Assembly: GCA_963169645.1 (NCBI GenBank)
Contig: CAUJCO010000012.1
Coordinates: 62,001-126,000 of the forward strand
Reading direction: 5' to 3'
DNA: 64,000 nucleotides
Source: Bacteroidota bacterium
GTDB taxonomy: Bacteria; Bacteroidota; Bacteroidia; Chitinophagales; JADIYW01
Below, one piece after another: positions 1-8,895 of the stretch. The translations under genes were made by a program, and so were the position numbers. How positions within the stretch are numbered: position 1 is the first letter of the stretch; each line of letters begins with the position of its first letter. The notes beneath the pieces are model-generated. The model was not told the origin of the DNA. It saw only the letters and a program-made list of their open reading frames with translations, and ran no database searches.

Positions 1-78
1 AATAATTAGATAAATATTTCTGTTTTTTAGTTGCATTTCCAACATTTTTAAGTGTTTATATAAAAATCATATATCGTG

Positions 79-111
79 TTTGAGTTATCCATTACACAAT
101 TTGTATTTTTG
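79..111 (+). promoter_or_regulatory. Bacteroidota-type promoter of tyrS
   Basis: A TTTG (79-82) and a TATTTTTG (104-111) are separated by 21 nt, which fits the Bacteroidota sigma-ABfr form (TTTG, about 19-21 nt, TAnnTTTG). The start codon follows 17 nt after the -7 element. Seen directly; activity is inferred. Confidence 0.6.
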
Positions 112-128
112 TACAAATATTTATTGAA

Positions 129-1415
129 ATGATGAATTTTGTAGATGAACTTAGATGGAGAGGAATGTTGCATGATATCATGCCCGGAACAGAAGAACTA
201 TTAAACAAAGAAGTTGTAAAAGGATATATCGGATTTGACCCAACTGCCGACTCGTTAGGAATTGGGAATATGGTGCAAGTAATGACTTTGCTACATTTTC
301 AACGTTGTGGTCATAAGCCAATTGCATTAGTAGGTGGTGCAACCGGTATTGTGGGCGACCCAAGTGGACGCAGCACAGAAAGAAATATGCTGTCAGAAGA
401 GTTATTGCAACATAATCTATCTTCCCAAAAAAAACAATTAGAAAAATTTTTGGATTTTGATTGTGGAGCCAACTCAGCTGAAATAGTTAATAATTATGAT
501 TGGTTCAAAGAATTTTCATTTTTGGATTTTATTAGTGATGTTGGAAAACACATCACTGTAAATTACATGATGAGCAAAGATTCCGTAAAAAACAGATTAG
601 AAAATGGCATGTCGTTTACGGAGTTTTGTTATCAACTTATTCAAGGATACGATTTCTATCATCTTTGGAAAACACAAGGTGTAAAATTACAATTAGGTGG
701 AAGTGACCAATGGGGAAACATCGTTACAGGTACTGAAATTATTCGCAGAAAAACAAATGGGGAAGGCGATGCATACGCATTAACTACTCAGCTAATCAAA
801 AAAGCGGATGGTACAAAATTTGGAAAAAGTGAAAGTGGAAATATTTGGTTAGATGCGCATAAAACATCGCCATATAAATTTTATCAATTTTGGTTAAATG
901 CCGCAGATGAAGATGTGAAAAATTGGATTCGTGTTTTTTCTATGAAAGGAAAAGAAGAAATTGAAGCGTTAGAGCAACAACAAAATGAAGCACCACATTT
1001 GCGCATTTTACAAAAGGCCTTAGCAGAAGAAATTACAACACGCGTGCACAGTTCATCTGATTTAGTACAAGCACAGAAAGCCTCAGAAATTTTATTTGGT
1101 AAGGCAACAAAAGAAAATTTAGTACAACTATCGGATGCACAAATTCAAGATATTTTTGAGGGTGTTCCAATTTTTCACCTATCAAAAGATAAAATTTCAG
1201 GTGGTGTAAATATCTTGGATTTGTTAGCACAAGAAACACAAATATTACCTTCAAAAGGTGAGGCGCGCAAGTTGGTGTCAGCCAATGGAATTGCCCTAAA
1301 CCTCGATAAATACACAGATGTTAATGGTGTTGTGAATGCCGATAATTTAATTAATGGAAAATATATCGTTGCCAAAAAAGGAAAGAAAGATTATTTCTTG
1401 ATAACCGTTTCTTAA
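129..1415 (+). CDS. tyrS: Tyrosyl-tRNA synthetase
   Basis: Class I aminoacyl-tRNA synthetase that charges tRNA-Tyr in the cytoplasm. The 428-aa length is normal. The Rossmann domain carries [13 protein letters not shown] (about residues 35-47) and [12 protein letters not shown]. The tyrosine-binding region contains YQLIQGYDF and [11 protein letters not shown], the KMSKS-type loop is KFGKS near residue 230, and an S4-like RNA-binding domain closes the protein ([18 protein letters not shown]). One feature is odd: the HIGH signature reads GIGN, so the first His is Gly and the last is Asn. Two ATG codons are adjacent at the start; either is possible. The gene abuts the convergent methyltransferase with no spacer. 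The family call is secure. Confidence 0.97.
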   Translation: MMNFVDELRWRGMLHDIMPGTEELLNKEVVKGYIGFDPTADSLGIGNMVQVMTLLHFQRCGHKPIALVGGATGIVGDPSGRSTERNMLSEELLQHNLSSQKKQLEKFLDFDCGANSAEIVNNYDWFKEFSFLDFISDVGKHITVNYMMSKDSVKNRLENGMSFTEFCYQLIQGYDFYHLWKTQGVKLQLGGSDQWGNIVTGTEIIRRKTNGEGDAYALTTQLIKKADGTKFGKSESGNIWLDAHKTSPYKFYQFWLNAADEDVKNWIRVFSMKGKEEIEALEQQQNEAPHLRILQKALAEEITTRVHSSSDLVQAQKASEILFGKATKENLVQLSDAQIQDIFEGVPIFHLSKDKISGGVNILDLLAQETQILPSKGEARKLVSANGIALNLDKYTDVNGVVNADNLINGKYIVAKKGKKDYFLITVS

Positions 1416-2069
1416 TTATTTTTTTTGAGCAATGGTGATGTAGTAATTGAAAATAGCTTCTTGCTTGTACAAGATGTTTTGTAAAATAGATAATTTTCTT
1501 TCTATAATAAATTGATTGTATTCTTCAATATCTAATTGCACCGGATGTAAGATGTCACCCGGAATAAATTGAAAAATTTTTTTAAGTAAATAGTAACGAT
1601 GTGCATCTGTTGAGATAATCAAAAAGCCATTCGGTTTTAAAGCTCGAACTAAATTGTCGTAACATCGCTCTATATTATTTACATGATTAATGGCATTCAT
1701 GCAAAAAATATAATCATACTTTTCTGTTTCTTGAAGTGCCTCAATAGCGATTGTTTGAAATTGTGTCCACGCAAATGAATGTGGTTGAAAATGCGGGAAT
1801 TTCTGATACTTGTCTAATAATGGATCTATTGCATCTACCTGATTTCCTTTAAGTGCCAAAAAAATGCCGGCAGGACCACAGCCAGCATCTAATACGATAT
1901 TGTTTTCCGGAAGTTCAATGTATTTAGAGAGCGAAAAAAGTAATTCATCCCAATAGGCACATTTCCATTCTAAATAAGCGTCGGCGTCTTTATTTTTGAG
2001 ATAATTTTCCCACCATTTTAATTCAATTGTTTGTGCTAATTTCCATTTGCGTGTCGGTTTGTCTTGCAC
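1416..2069 (-). CDS. Class I SAM-dependent methyltransferase
   Basis: The 217-aa protein has the Rossmann methyltransferase motif I VLDAGCGPAGIFLA (about residues 58-71), an acidic residue after the second strand (DAIDPLL), and the post-I motifs YDYIFCMNAINHV and LKPNGFLIIS. It therefore binds S-adenosylmethionine; the substrate cannot be read. The general shape (Methyltransf_11-like, UbiE/small-molecule type) is common. The ORF begins with GTG; there is no upstream ATG in frame that I could see. It lies 26 nt downstream of the FadL-like gene on the same strand and is probably the last gene of that unit. Confidence 0.8.
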   Translation of the reverse strand: MQDKPTRKWKLAQTIELKWWENYLKNKDADAYLEWKCAYWDELLFSLSKYIELPENNIVLDAGCGPAGIFLALKGNQVDAIDPLLDKYQKFPHFQPHSFAWTQFQTIAIEALQETEKYDYIFCMNAINHVNNIERCYDNLVRALKPNGFLIISTDAHRYYLLKKIFQFIPGDILHPVQLDIEEYNQFIIERKLSILQNILYKQEAIFNYYITIAQKK

Positions 2070-2095
2070 TTTTTTCTCGTTTGTTGCTAATATAC

Positions 2096-3589
2096 TTATA
2101 ATTTATAACCGAGCGTTAAAAGTACCGCCGGTTTTTTCAAACTTAAAACAGCAGATGGAACATCGTTCGCATTGGTCGTGTAGGGTGTAAATATTTCTTT
2201 GCTGTTGGTTTGTATATAAGCAATGTCTGCAAAGAAACGTTTTCCTCTATAACCAAATCCGGCAGAGTAAGTAAGACTCGATGTTTTAATAGAAGTAGGT
2301 GCTGCATCGCTTTCAAAAGGCGATGTTCTGTATTGCACACCAACTCTTAAACGAATGGGATCATATTTGAATTCAACTCCGGCTTTGATAGCATGAAAAA
2401 TACCATATTTTCCTTTGATGGTATTGTTTACGGAGCGTTCGTACGTTTTCACATTAACATCACTACCATTGAATTTAAATTTAGAATTGCCGGCATCACT
2501 TAATTCGTATTCAACCGCCACAAATCCATATTTATGTATATAACCGGCACCGCTAGTAATTTTCCAAGGTTGTACATATTTATATTTGGAAGCACCATCC
2601 GGTGAATCGCCCGTTAATATTTCATTTAAGCTAGCATAATCTACTTCCATACTTGTTGAGTATGCATCTTTCATAAATAATATACTGGGTGTTTGTAATG
2701 CAAGTGATAAGCGTAAATTTTTGATAGGCATTCCAATAACACCTAGCTTTAAGTTAACGCCAATACCGCGTGAACGCAAATAGTTTAAATTGGAAAAACT
2801 ATTCAAATCATCTACGTTGCCTAATACGTCTGTTTCGGTTAATAGTATTCTTTCTGTGTACGTAATAAATGGAATTCCAATAGAAGCACCAATCATCAAC
2901 TTGTCGTTGTACGTGCTCGCAGCACCAATGGCTAATTCGTTGATGCTTCCTTCACGACTTATTGTGAAATCTTGTTGTAGTGCAGAGCTGTCCGCTGCTG
3001 TATAAATATTTCCGATAGAATCCGATGTAATTAAACCCAATAAATACGCAATACTTGCACCAAACGGATATTTTGTTTTAGCATCATTTTCTGATTGTAT
3101 GATGTTTCTATCTTTTAATAAATCGCCGTATGCTGTTAGTAAACTATTTTGAGTATTCAATCCATTGAAATAATATGCACTATTAAAATCCGCTAATTTA
3201 TTAACGGCAATCCCAAATTTTAGTCCATTCCATTTTGTGTTGGTTGGGCTGTTATATCTACTAGAAACGACAACACCTAAATTGCTCAATTGAAATTTTA
3301 TTTTAGAATCTTTATCTGTTGTATTTAAATACGTTGAAGTAGATTTATTGATAGAAAGTGCAGGTGTTAAAGTGAATTCAGTGGAGCTTATTTTCCCAAT
3401 GGCTGCCGGATTAGTAGATAGCGCACTTGGGTCAGCACCAATAGTTCCCATGGTATTGGCAACGGCTGCATTGCGTGCAGTTCCTTGCACATTGGTTGTT
3501 GCATATCTCAATGCGTCAATATCTGTTTGTGCGTGCAAAGCAGATACAACGATGAAGAGCAAGCTGAAAAATAGAACTTGTTTTTGCAT
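2096..3589 (-). CDS. FadL/OmpP1/TodX-family outer membrane beta-barrel protein
   Basis: The 497-aa protein starts with a clear signal peptide (MQKQVLFFSLLFIVVSALHAQ). It is followed by the N-terminal pattern of Bacteroidota OmpP1/FadL-like proteins: DALRYATTNVQGTARNAAVANTMGTIGADPSALSTNPAAIG. The rest alternates polar and hydrophobic residues with many aromatic strand ends and finishes with LLTLGYKL, as expected for an outer-membrane barrel. FadL relatives pass hydrophobic compounds across the outer membrane; the substrate here is unknown. It sits 20 nt behind the Asn/Tyr/Trp-rich secreted protein and 26 nt before the methyltransferase, so the three likely share a transcript. Confidence 0.8.
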   Translation of the reverse strand: MQKQVLFFSLLFIVVSALHAQTDIDALRYATTNVQGTARNAAVANTMGTIGADPSALSTNPAAIGKISSTEFTLTPALSINKSTSTYLNTTDKDSKIKFQLSNLGVVVSSRYNSPTNTKWNGLKFGIAVNKLADFNSAYYFNGLNTQNSLLTAYGDLLKDRNIIQSENDAKTKYPFGASIAYLLGLITSDSIGNIYTAADSSALQQDFTISREGSINELAIGAASTYNDKLMIGASIGIPFITYTERILLTETDVLGNVDDLNSFSNLNYLRSRGIGVNLKLGVIGMPIKNLRLSLALQTPSILFMKDAYSTSMEVDYASLNEILTGDSPDGASKYKYVQPWKITSGAGYIHKYGFVAVEYELSDAGNSKFKFNGSDVNVKTYERSVNNTIKGKYGIFHAIKAGVEFKYDPIRLRVGVQYRTSPFESDAAPTSIKTSSLTYSAGFGYRGKRFFADIAYIQTNSKEIFTPYTTNANDVPSAVLSLKKPAVLLTLGYKL

Positions 3590-3609
3590 GTGTTATACTA
3601 TGTATGACG

Positions 3610-4632
3610 TTATTTTGGACGAGAGCCTATCTTAATTCCGCTGTTATTATTTGAGTTAGAGTTGCTGTTGTTCCAATTGTTGTTGTTATTATAAGATGGT
3701 TTAGAATAATTGTCGTTGTCATTATTCTTATACGGATTACTCCAACTTCCTTTTGGTGTGCTGTTTGTATTATCGCTTCTGTCCGTCCATTTGTTTTGTT
3801 TCGGAGTAGAATAGTTGTTGGATGAATTCGAATTGTTGTTTACATTCCATCCACCATTGTTATTGTTTGGATTAGATGGTGTGTTATTATTTTTGCCACT
3901 GTTTGGATTATATGTATTGTTGTATGTTCCTGTTCTTGGCGTATAAATTACATTTTTCTTGTTGGATTCATAATTACCATAATAGTGGTTGTGGTGATTG
4001 TAATTGTAATTATTGTTAAATAGTAGATTGTTGCAATACGGAGAAAATCCATAGTTTGGATAATAACTATTCCAAGAATTCCAAGGCGAATAATAACCGG
4101 TATTATACCAACTGCTAAAACCCGGTTGGAAAATGATATACGTTGTGGAATTCCAAAATGGATTATAGAAACTGTGATAGCTATACATCCAACTTGGTGT
4201 GAAGGAATAATTGTTCCAATTATTCCAACCAAATACGTTGTCGTAGGGTGATGAATACCAAGGGTCGTAATAATTATTCCAATTGCTCCAACCTAAATTA
4301 AATTGGATAGACGGATTGTGAAATCTGCGGATACGTTCTGTATAGCCAAAACTACCACTATAATCATCACTGTAGTAATACTCATCATCATTTCCTCTTG
4401 TATCGTTATACGAAGATTGACGTTGAGATGAACGATTATCATCTTCAGTATATGGTACAGTTTTTTCTACGGTAGATGGTGTTTGATATAGAGGTGTAGT
4501 CGTTGTTTTTTCCACCTGCTTTGTTTTTTCTTTTTTAGGTGCAGGTGCATCATACACATCATCGGATGCCATAATATCTATACTTGAAAAAATACAAGTA
4601 AAGAAAAGACCTAAAAGTAACGTGTTTTTCAT
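3610..4632 (-). CDS. Secreted Asn/Tyr/Trp-rich low-complexity protein
   Basis: No function recognised. The 340-aa product has a signal peptide (MKNTLLLGLFFTCIFSSIDIMA) and then a Lys/Thr/Pro-rich acidic segment. Residues from about 100 to 220 are a striking Asn/Trp/Tyr/Pro/Ser-rich stretch (for example NNYYDPWYSSPYDNVFGWNN), followed by His/Asn and pure Asn/Ser/Lys tracts to the C-terminus, which ends SGIKIGSRPK. Such composition resembles prion-like or adhesive low-complexity surface proteins, but this is inference. A TAnnTTTG promoter lies upstream. It heads an apparent three-gene unit with the FadL-like barrel and the methyltransferase. The coding call is supported by the signal peptide and an ORF without interruption. 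Confidence 0.72.
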   Translation of the reverse strand: MKNTLLLGLFFTCIFSSIDIMASDDVYDAPAPKKEKTKQVEKTTTTPLYQTPSTVEKTVPYTEDDNRSSQRQSSYNDTRGNDDEYYYSDDYSGSFGYTERIRRFHNPSIQFNLGWSNWNNYYDPWYSSPYDNVFGWNNWNNYSFTPSWMYSYHSFYNPFWNSTTYIIFQPGFSSWYNTGYYSPWNSWNSYYPNYGFSPYCNNLLFNNNYNYNHHNHYYGNYESNKKNVIYTPRTGTYNNTYNPNSGKNNNTPSNPNNNNGGWNVNNNSNSSNNYSTPKQNKWTDRSDNTNSTPKGSWSNPYKNNDNDNYSKPSYNNNNNWNNSNSNSNNNSGIKIGSRPK

Positions 4633-4653
4633 GGTAGAATTTTAATTTTATGG

Positions 4654-4661
4654 CAAAATTA
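4654..4661 (-). promoter_or_regulatory. -7 element TAATTTTG for the Asn/Tyr/Trp-rich protein unit
   Basis: On the minus strand TAATTTTG matches TAnnTTTG and ends 21 nt before the ATG of the low-complexity protein gene. No clear -33 TTTG was picked out. Confidence 0.45.
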
Positions 4662-4756
4662 AATGCCGTACATTTGATAAACTAAAATTATACATAAATA
4701 GTTTCAAAAAACATACCAAAAATAGTTAAAAATTACGCAAATTATAAGATTTTAAG

Positions 4757-6238
4757 ATGAGCAAGGAAATTACAAGCAGAGCAGAAAATTACTCGGAATG
4801 GTACAATGATTTAGTATTAAAAGGTGGTTTGGCAGATTATTCAGCCGTACGTGGTTGTATGGTGATAAAGCCATACGGTTTCACCCTTTGGGAAAACATG
4901 CGAGATGTGTTGGATAAAAAGTTTAAAGAAACCGGCCATGTGAATGCTTATTTTCCTTTGTTTGTTCCTAAAAGTTTATTTGAGGCAGAAGAAAAAAATG
5001 CGGAAGGTTTTGCAAAAGAATGTGCAGTAGTAACACATTATCGTTTAAAAACCAATCCGGATGAAGCCGGCAAGTTAATGGTAGATCCGGAAGCTAAATT
5101 AGAGGAAGAATTAGTCGTTCGTCCCACATCGGAAGCCATTATCTGGAATACATATAAAAAATGGATTCAATCGTACAGAGATTTGCCAATATTGGTAAAC
5201 CAATGGGCAAACGTAGTACGTTGGGAAATGAGAACACGTTTGTTTTTGAGAACTGCCGAGTTTTTATGGCAAGAAGGCCATACTGCACATGCCACCAAGC
5301 AAGAAGCCATTGCAGAAACAGTACAAATGATAAATGTATATGCTGATTTTGTAGAAAATTACATGGCATTGCCGGTAATTAAAGGTGTGAAGTCGGAGAG
5401 TGAACGATTTGCCGGTGCCGAAGATACCTATACTATCGAAGCGATGATGCAAGATGGCAAAGCATTACAATCCGGAACATCTCATTTCTTAGGTCAAAAT
5501 TTTGCCAAAGCATTTGAGGTAACATATAAAAATAAAGAAAACGAAGAAGAATACGTTTGGGCAACTTCTTGGGGCGTTTCTACTCGATTAATCGGTGCGT
5601 TAATAATGGCACATTCCGATGACGACGGTTTGGTAATTCCACCACGAATTGCACCGTATCAAGTGGTGATTATTCCATTTTTATCTAAAAATGAAGCGGA
5701 AACCAATAGCATGATAGCAAAGGCGAATGAACTGAAAGCCGACTTAGCTAAAATAGGCATACGTTCATTAGTAGATAGCGATGAAACGAAACGGCCTGGT
5801 TTTAAATTTGCAGAATATGAATTAAAAGGAATTCCATTGCGCATTGTTATTGGCCCAAGAGATTTAGCAAATGGAGTGGTGGAAATAGCACGAAGAGACA
5901 CCAAAGAAAAATCACAACTTTCTGTCACAAACATAGTTTCCGATATCGCAGCCTTATTAGAAAAAATTCAGCAAAATATGTACGACAAGGCAAAATCTTT
6001 CAGAGATGACAATATCACCAAAGTCGATGATTTTGAAACATTCCAAAAACTATTAGATGAAAAGCCGGGATTTATTTTGGCTCATTGGGATGGAACACCG
6101 GAAACGGAAGAAAAAATAAAAGAACTCACCAAAGCCACTATACGTTGTATCCCGTTGGATAATCCGCTGGAAGATGGAAAATGTATACTAACCGGAAATC
6201 CAAGTAAGCAAAGAGTATTATTTGCTCGCGCCTATTAA
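4757..6238 (+). CDS. proS: Prolyl-tRNA synthetase (archaeal/eukaryotic type)
   Basis: Class II synthetase that charges tRNA-Pro. The 493-aa length and absence of the inserted editing domain identify the ProS type 3 (archaeal/eukaryotic-like) form, usual in Bacteroidota. Motif 2 reads [24 protein letters not shown]; the proline/ATP site has [11 protein letters not shown]; motif 3 is near [17 protein letters not shown]. An anticodon-binding domain follows ([11 protein letters not shown]), and the C-terminal domain ends in a Tyr (LFARAY), typical of this type. A strong intrinsic terminator follows directly. Secure. Confidence 0.97.
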   Translation: MSKEITSRAENYSEWYNDLVLKGGLADYSAVRGCMVIKPYGFTLWENMRDVLDKKFKETGHVNAYFPLFVPKSLFEAEEKNAEGFAKECAVVTHYRLKTNPDEAGKLMVDPEAKLEEELVVRPTSEAIIWNTYKKWIQSYRDLPILVNQWANVVRWEMRTRLFLRTAEFLWQEGHTAHATKQEAIAETVQMINVYADFVENYMALPVIKGVKSESERFAGAEDTYTIEAMMQDGKALQSGTSHFLGQNFAKAFEVTYKNKENEEEYVWATSWGVSTRLIGALIMAHSDDDGLVIPPRIAPYQVVIIPFLSKNEAETNSMIAKANELKADLAKIGIRSLVDSDETKRPGFKFAEYELKGIPLRIVIGPRDLANGVVEIARRDTKEKSQLSVTNIVSDIAALLEKIQQNMYDKAKSFRDDNITKVDDFETFQKLLDEKPGFILAHWDGTPETEEKIKELTKATIRCIPLDNPLEDGKCILTGNPSKQRVLFARAY

Positions 6239-6240
6239 TA

Positions 6241-6276
6241 AAAAAAATCCCGATGCTTTGTATCGGGATTTTTTTT
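6241..6276 (+). terminator. Intrinsic terminator after proS
   Basis: A perfect 9-bp stem AATCCCGAT / ATCGGGATT with a 7-nt loop is followed by a run of T. Upstream A-runs mean it can also act on the minus strand, where the small lipoprotein gene ends close by. Confidence 0.9.
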
Positions 6277-6291
6277 GTACTATGCATCTAT

Positions 6292-6501
6292 TTATTTTAC
6301 AGAACAAGATACATCAGGATTACCTATTAATGATTCTGCTTCATCACAACTTTTTTTGGCATCACTTCTTTTTGTGTCCGGATAAATAGCTACTGTTGCA
6401 GAAGTTGTCCCATCTGTACATTCACACTTCCAATCTTTAACACAAGCAATTGAACTGAAGGAAATAATTGCAATAGCAATCCAAATCGTTTGTTTTTTCA
6501 T
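6292..6501 (-). CDS. Small Cys-rich putative lipoprotein
   Basis: The 69-aa product has a lipoprotein signal (MKKQTIWIAIAIISFSSIAC), with a plausible lipobox SIAC at Cys20. The mature part of about 50 residues contains four further Cys (WKCECTDG, KKSCDEAE, VSCSVK), which could form two disulfides in the periplasm or on the outer membrane. Function is not recognised. The real start and signal structure support coding despite the small size. It shares the bidirectional terminator with proS. Confidence 0.65.
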   Translation of the reverse strand: MKKQTIWIAIAIISFSSIACVKDWKCECTDGTTSATVAIYPDTKRSDAKKSCDEAESLIGNPDVSCSVK

Positions 6502-6623
6502 AATCTTTGATTTTGGTTAATACTTTCAATGTACAGAATTATTAGAAATATGTCAATAGCGCTTTGGACATTAATTGAACTTTATACAAAATCCTATTGT
6601 TTTAATCTTATAAAAAAAATATG

Positions 6624-6631
6624 TAGGTTTG
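6624..6631 (+). promoter_or_regulatory. -7 element TAGGTTTG
   Basis: TAGGTTTG matches TAnnTTTG and overlaps the ORF-track start at 6629. Transcription would begin after that codon, which argues that the true start is the ATG at 6647. Confidence 0.5.
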
Positions 6632-6646
6632 CACAAAATTTCTAAA

Positions 6647-7114
6647 ATGTCAGTTATACAATTTAATTCTCTCAGTGAAGAACAAAAAGCAATATTGATT
6701 CAAGCTCCGGTATATATCGCATATTTAATTGGCGGTGCCGATAATAATTTTGATGAAAAAGAAGTAGAGATAGCAAAATATACCGTTAATTTACGTAAAA
6801 ACGTAGGCGATCCTTTCTTGTTCGATTATTATGCATTAGCTGCAGAGAATTTCAATGAGCAATTAGATGTATTGGTAGCTAAATATGAAAATCTAGAAGC
6901 AGCCGCAAGAACATCTTTGTTAATTGAGGAATTGCAAAAAGTAAATGATATTTTTCCACAAGTAGATAGCTTGTATGCCAAAACTTTATTGAATTCTTGG
7001 AAAAGTTTTGCACGCGAAGTAGCTGCTGCTTCCGGTGGTTTCTTAGGGATGCTAAGTGTATCTTACGAAGAAGAACATTTCTTGGATTTAGGAATGATTA
7101 ACCCAATTGATTAA
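6647..7114 (+). CDS. Helical cytoplasmic protein, TerB-like
   Basis: The 155-aa protein (start at MSVIQFNSL) is predicted all-helical and soluble. The segment AYLIGGADNNFDEKEVEIAK resembles the start of TerB-fold domains, with an acidic loop followed by helices, so a TerB-like assignment is a weak inference. The stop codon overlaps the ATG of the next gene (TAATG), so the two products are probably translationally coupled and work together. The longer start at 6629 is rejected because it lies in the promoter. Confidence 0.6.
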   Translation: MSVIQFNSLSEEQKAILIQAPVYIAYLIGGADNNFDEKEVEIAKYTVNLRKNVGDPFLFDYYALAAENFNEQLDVLVAKYENLEAAARTSLLIEELQKVNDIFPQVDSLYAKTLLNSWKSFAREVAAASGGFLGMLSVSYEEEHFLDLGMINPID

Positions 7115-7605
7115 TGCCGGAAATCAGCGAGATAAAAGGTAAACCTATTCCACCACAGCTTCAAAAATTAGCTAAATTTACGAAGTTGATGGATAGCCAA
7201 TTTAAAATTCCCGGAACATCTATCACTTTTGGAATCGACCCAATTATTGGCTTAGTTCCTTACTTAGGAGACTTGGTAGATTATTGTATATCAGCCTATT
7301 TGATGATTGCCATGGTTAAAAATGGTGCAAGTGGACGTGCCGTGGCGAAAATGATTATTAATATCACTATCGATGGTATAGTTGGTTTAATACCATTCTT
7401 AGGTCGTATTTTTGATGTATTTTACAAAGCCAACCGAAGAAATTTGATTCTGGCGGTAGAACACTTTGAAGAAGGAAAACACCAAGGTAGTGCATGGCCT
7501 ATTGTAGTGCCTATTATAGGCATCTTACTTTTAATTTTTATTGCGATTAGTGTTATAGGTTATTATTTACTTAGTTATTTTTTCCAGTTACTTATTCCGG
7601 TTTAA
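7114..7605 (+). CDS. DUF4112-family membrane protein
   Basis: The 163-aa protein has the DUF4112 pattern: LAKFTKLMDSQFKIPGTSITFGIDPIIGLVPYLGDLVDY, then a second GLIPFLGRIFDVFYKANRRN, followed by one strongly hydrophobic C-terminal helix (IVVPIIGILLLIFIAISVIGYYLL). Function of the family is unknown. It overlaps the TerB-like gene by 1 nt. A very strong hairpin terminates the pair. Confidence 0.85.
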   Translation: MPEISEIKGKPIPPQLQKLAKFTKLMDSQFKIPGTSITFGIDPIIGLVPYLGDLVDYCISAYLMIAMVKNGASGRAVAKMIINITIDGIVGLIPFLGRIFDVFYKANRRNLILAVEHFEEGKHQGSAWPIVVPIIGILLLIFIAISVIGYYLLSYFFQLLIPV

Positions 7606-7712
7606 CTATTTTGTTGATATTAGTTTCTGCCGATAGTTTGCTGCAACTAAACAAATGAAATTGTAAAAATAGACAATCCTAACAATATTGTCTTTATTGA
7701 TTGTATAACTTA

Positions 7713-7745
7713 AAAGAAGGCTGCCGTAGGCAGCCTTCTTTCGTT
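7713..7745 (+). terminator. Strong hairpin terminator
   Basis: A perfect 13-bp inverted repeat AAAGAAGGCTGCC / GGCAGCCTTCTTT with a GTA loop lies between the convergent DUF4112 gene and the Asp-rich protein gene. It can work in both directions. Confidence 0.88.
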
Positions 7746-7776
7746 GTTTTATTATGAATTAATATCATTTGAGTTT

Positions 7777-8790
7777 TTATTCATCATCATCATCATCATC
7801 GCTATCTTCAATATCGTCGTCATCATCGTCGTCGTCATCAAAATCGTCATCGTCATCGTCATCATCAAATCCGTATTCTAAATCATCTGCACTCTTAACT
7901 TTTCCTTTTGCTTTTCGTTTAGGTGAATCATCATCGTCGCTTTTGTCAAAATCATCAAAGTCACCACCAGCACCTACTGAAATCTCTTTTTCAGAAGGAC
8001 CAGCTACGTCTTGGAATAAATCGTCATCATCATAATCATCTACCATTTTTTGTAATTGTGTACTTACCTTTACTAAATAAGAGTATTCGCCTAATTCAAT
8101 TGGAACTGCGGATACTAATTCTTTTTTAGCATTCGTAAATTGAATGATACCACGATTGTATCCATGAGGATACTTTTCAGATAAGGCTTTTAAAACTTCA
8201 TCCGGTACATTTTTGTAATCTACAATTACTTTTTTAAATCCACCAGGTGGTGGTGTTGGCGGTGTTGGTTTAGTACCTGCTTTCGTTACAGATTTTGTAG
8301 TTTTGGATGTAACAGTTGTTTTCACTTCTTTCGGAACTGTTACAACTTTCTTTTCAGTAGCTTCTTTTGCTGTCTTTTCTTTTTCTACCATTTTTGGTTT
8401 ACTTGCTTGTTCTTGCTTGGTCACAGGTTTCGATGTTTTCTTGTTGTCAATGATTGGTTTGGCTTTAATAGGCACTGCTTTTTCAGCAGGTTTATTTATC
8501 GTCTTTTTAGTTGCGTCTTTTTTAGTTGGCTCTACTTTCTTTGTAGTAGGTTTTGGTTTATCTACAACTTTTTTTGGAGTTGATTTTGTCGCACTCGTTT
8601 TTGTCGCCACTACAGCTTTTTTTACAGCCGGTTTTGCTTTGGGTGCCGATTTCTCTTGCTTTGCTACAGCAGCTTTCTTAGCGGTAGCATTTGTTGCCTT
8701 AGAGGGTGTACTTTTCACCGCTTTTTTAGGCTCTTCTATTTTAGCTTTTTTTCCCACAGAAAGTATATTTTTAATTAGTTTCGAAATCAT
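7777..8790 (-). CDS. Histone-H1-like Lys/Ala-rich protein with poly-Asp tail
   Basis: The 337-aa protein has three parts. Residues 1 to about 185 are a Lys/Ala/Thr/Pro-rich H1-like tail (KKAAVAKQEKSAPKAKPAVK and similar). Residues of about 188-260 form a compact conserved-looking domain: FKKVIVDYKNVPDEVLKALS, KYPHGYNRGIIQFTN and YSYLVKVSTQLQKMV. The last about 75 residues are dominated by Asp, ending in runs of eight and more. The basic tail probably binds nucleic acid and the acidic tail could self-compete or bind basic partners; this is inference. It is not a known enzyme. The tail is encoded by a slippage-prone trinucleotide repeat. The convergent poly-Ser ORF on the plus strand is a shadow. 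Confidence 0.75.
   Translation of the reverse strand: MISKLIKNILSVGKKAKIEEPKKAVKSTPSKATNATAKKAAVAKQEKSAPKAKPAVKKAVVATKTSATKSTPKKVVDKPKPTTKKVEPTKKDATKKTINKPAEKAVPIKAKPIIDNKKTSKPVTKQEQASKPKMVEKEKTAKEATEKKVVTVPKEVKTTVTSKTTKSVTKAGTKPTPPTPPPGGFKKVIVDYKNVPDEVLKALSEKYPHGYNRGIIQFTNAKKELVSAVPIELGEYSYLVKVSTQLQKMVDDYDDDDLFQDVAGPSEKEISVGAGGDFDDFDKSDDDDSPKRKAKGKVKSADDLEYGFDDDDDDDDFDDDDDDDDDIEDSDDDDDDE
7780..7870. repeat. TCA/TCG trinucleotide tract encoding poly-Asp
   Basis: Nearly uninterrupted TCATCATCGTC-type triplets encode Asp on the minus strand. The opening seven TCA units are exact, so length variation between strains by slippage is plausible. Confidence 0.85.
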
Positions 8791-8895
8791 GGGCTAATGT
8801 AAACTGAAATTGTCCAATTATGCAAGTTTTTTTTTAAAAATTATACTTTTTAAACCTTTTTTATTTTTTAGAGTCAAACTACAAAATAAGATTCC

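Noticed and set aside
4757-6238. ProS lacking an editing domain as an anomaly
   Set aside because: This is normal for the archaeal/eukaryotic-type ProS found in Bacteroidota.
7769-8035. Plus-strand poly-Ser ORF of 88 aa
   Set aside because: It is the antisense reading of the Asp-rich repeat of the minus-strand gene.
8303-8797. Plus-strand 164-aa hydrophobic ORF
   Set aside because: Antisense of the Lys/Ala-rich tail; Phe/Val/Ala richness follows from reversing Lys/Ala codons.
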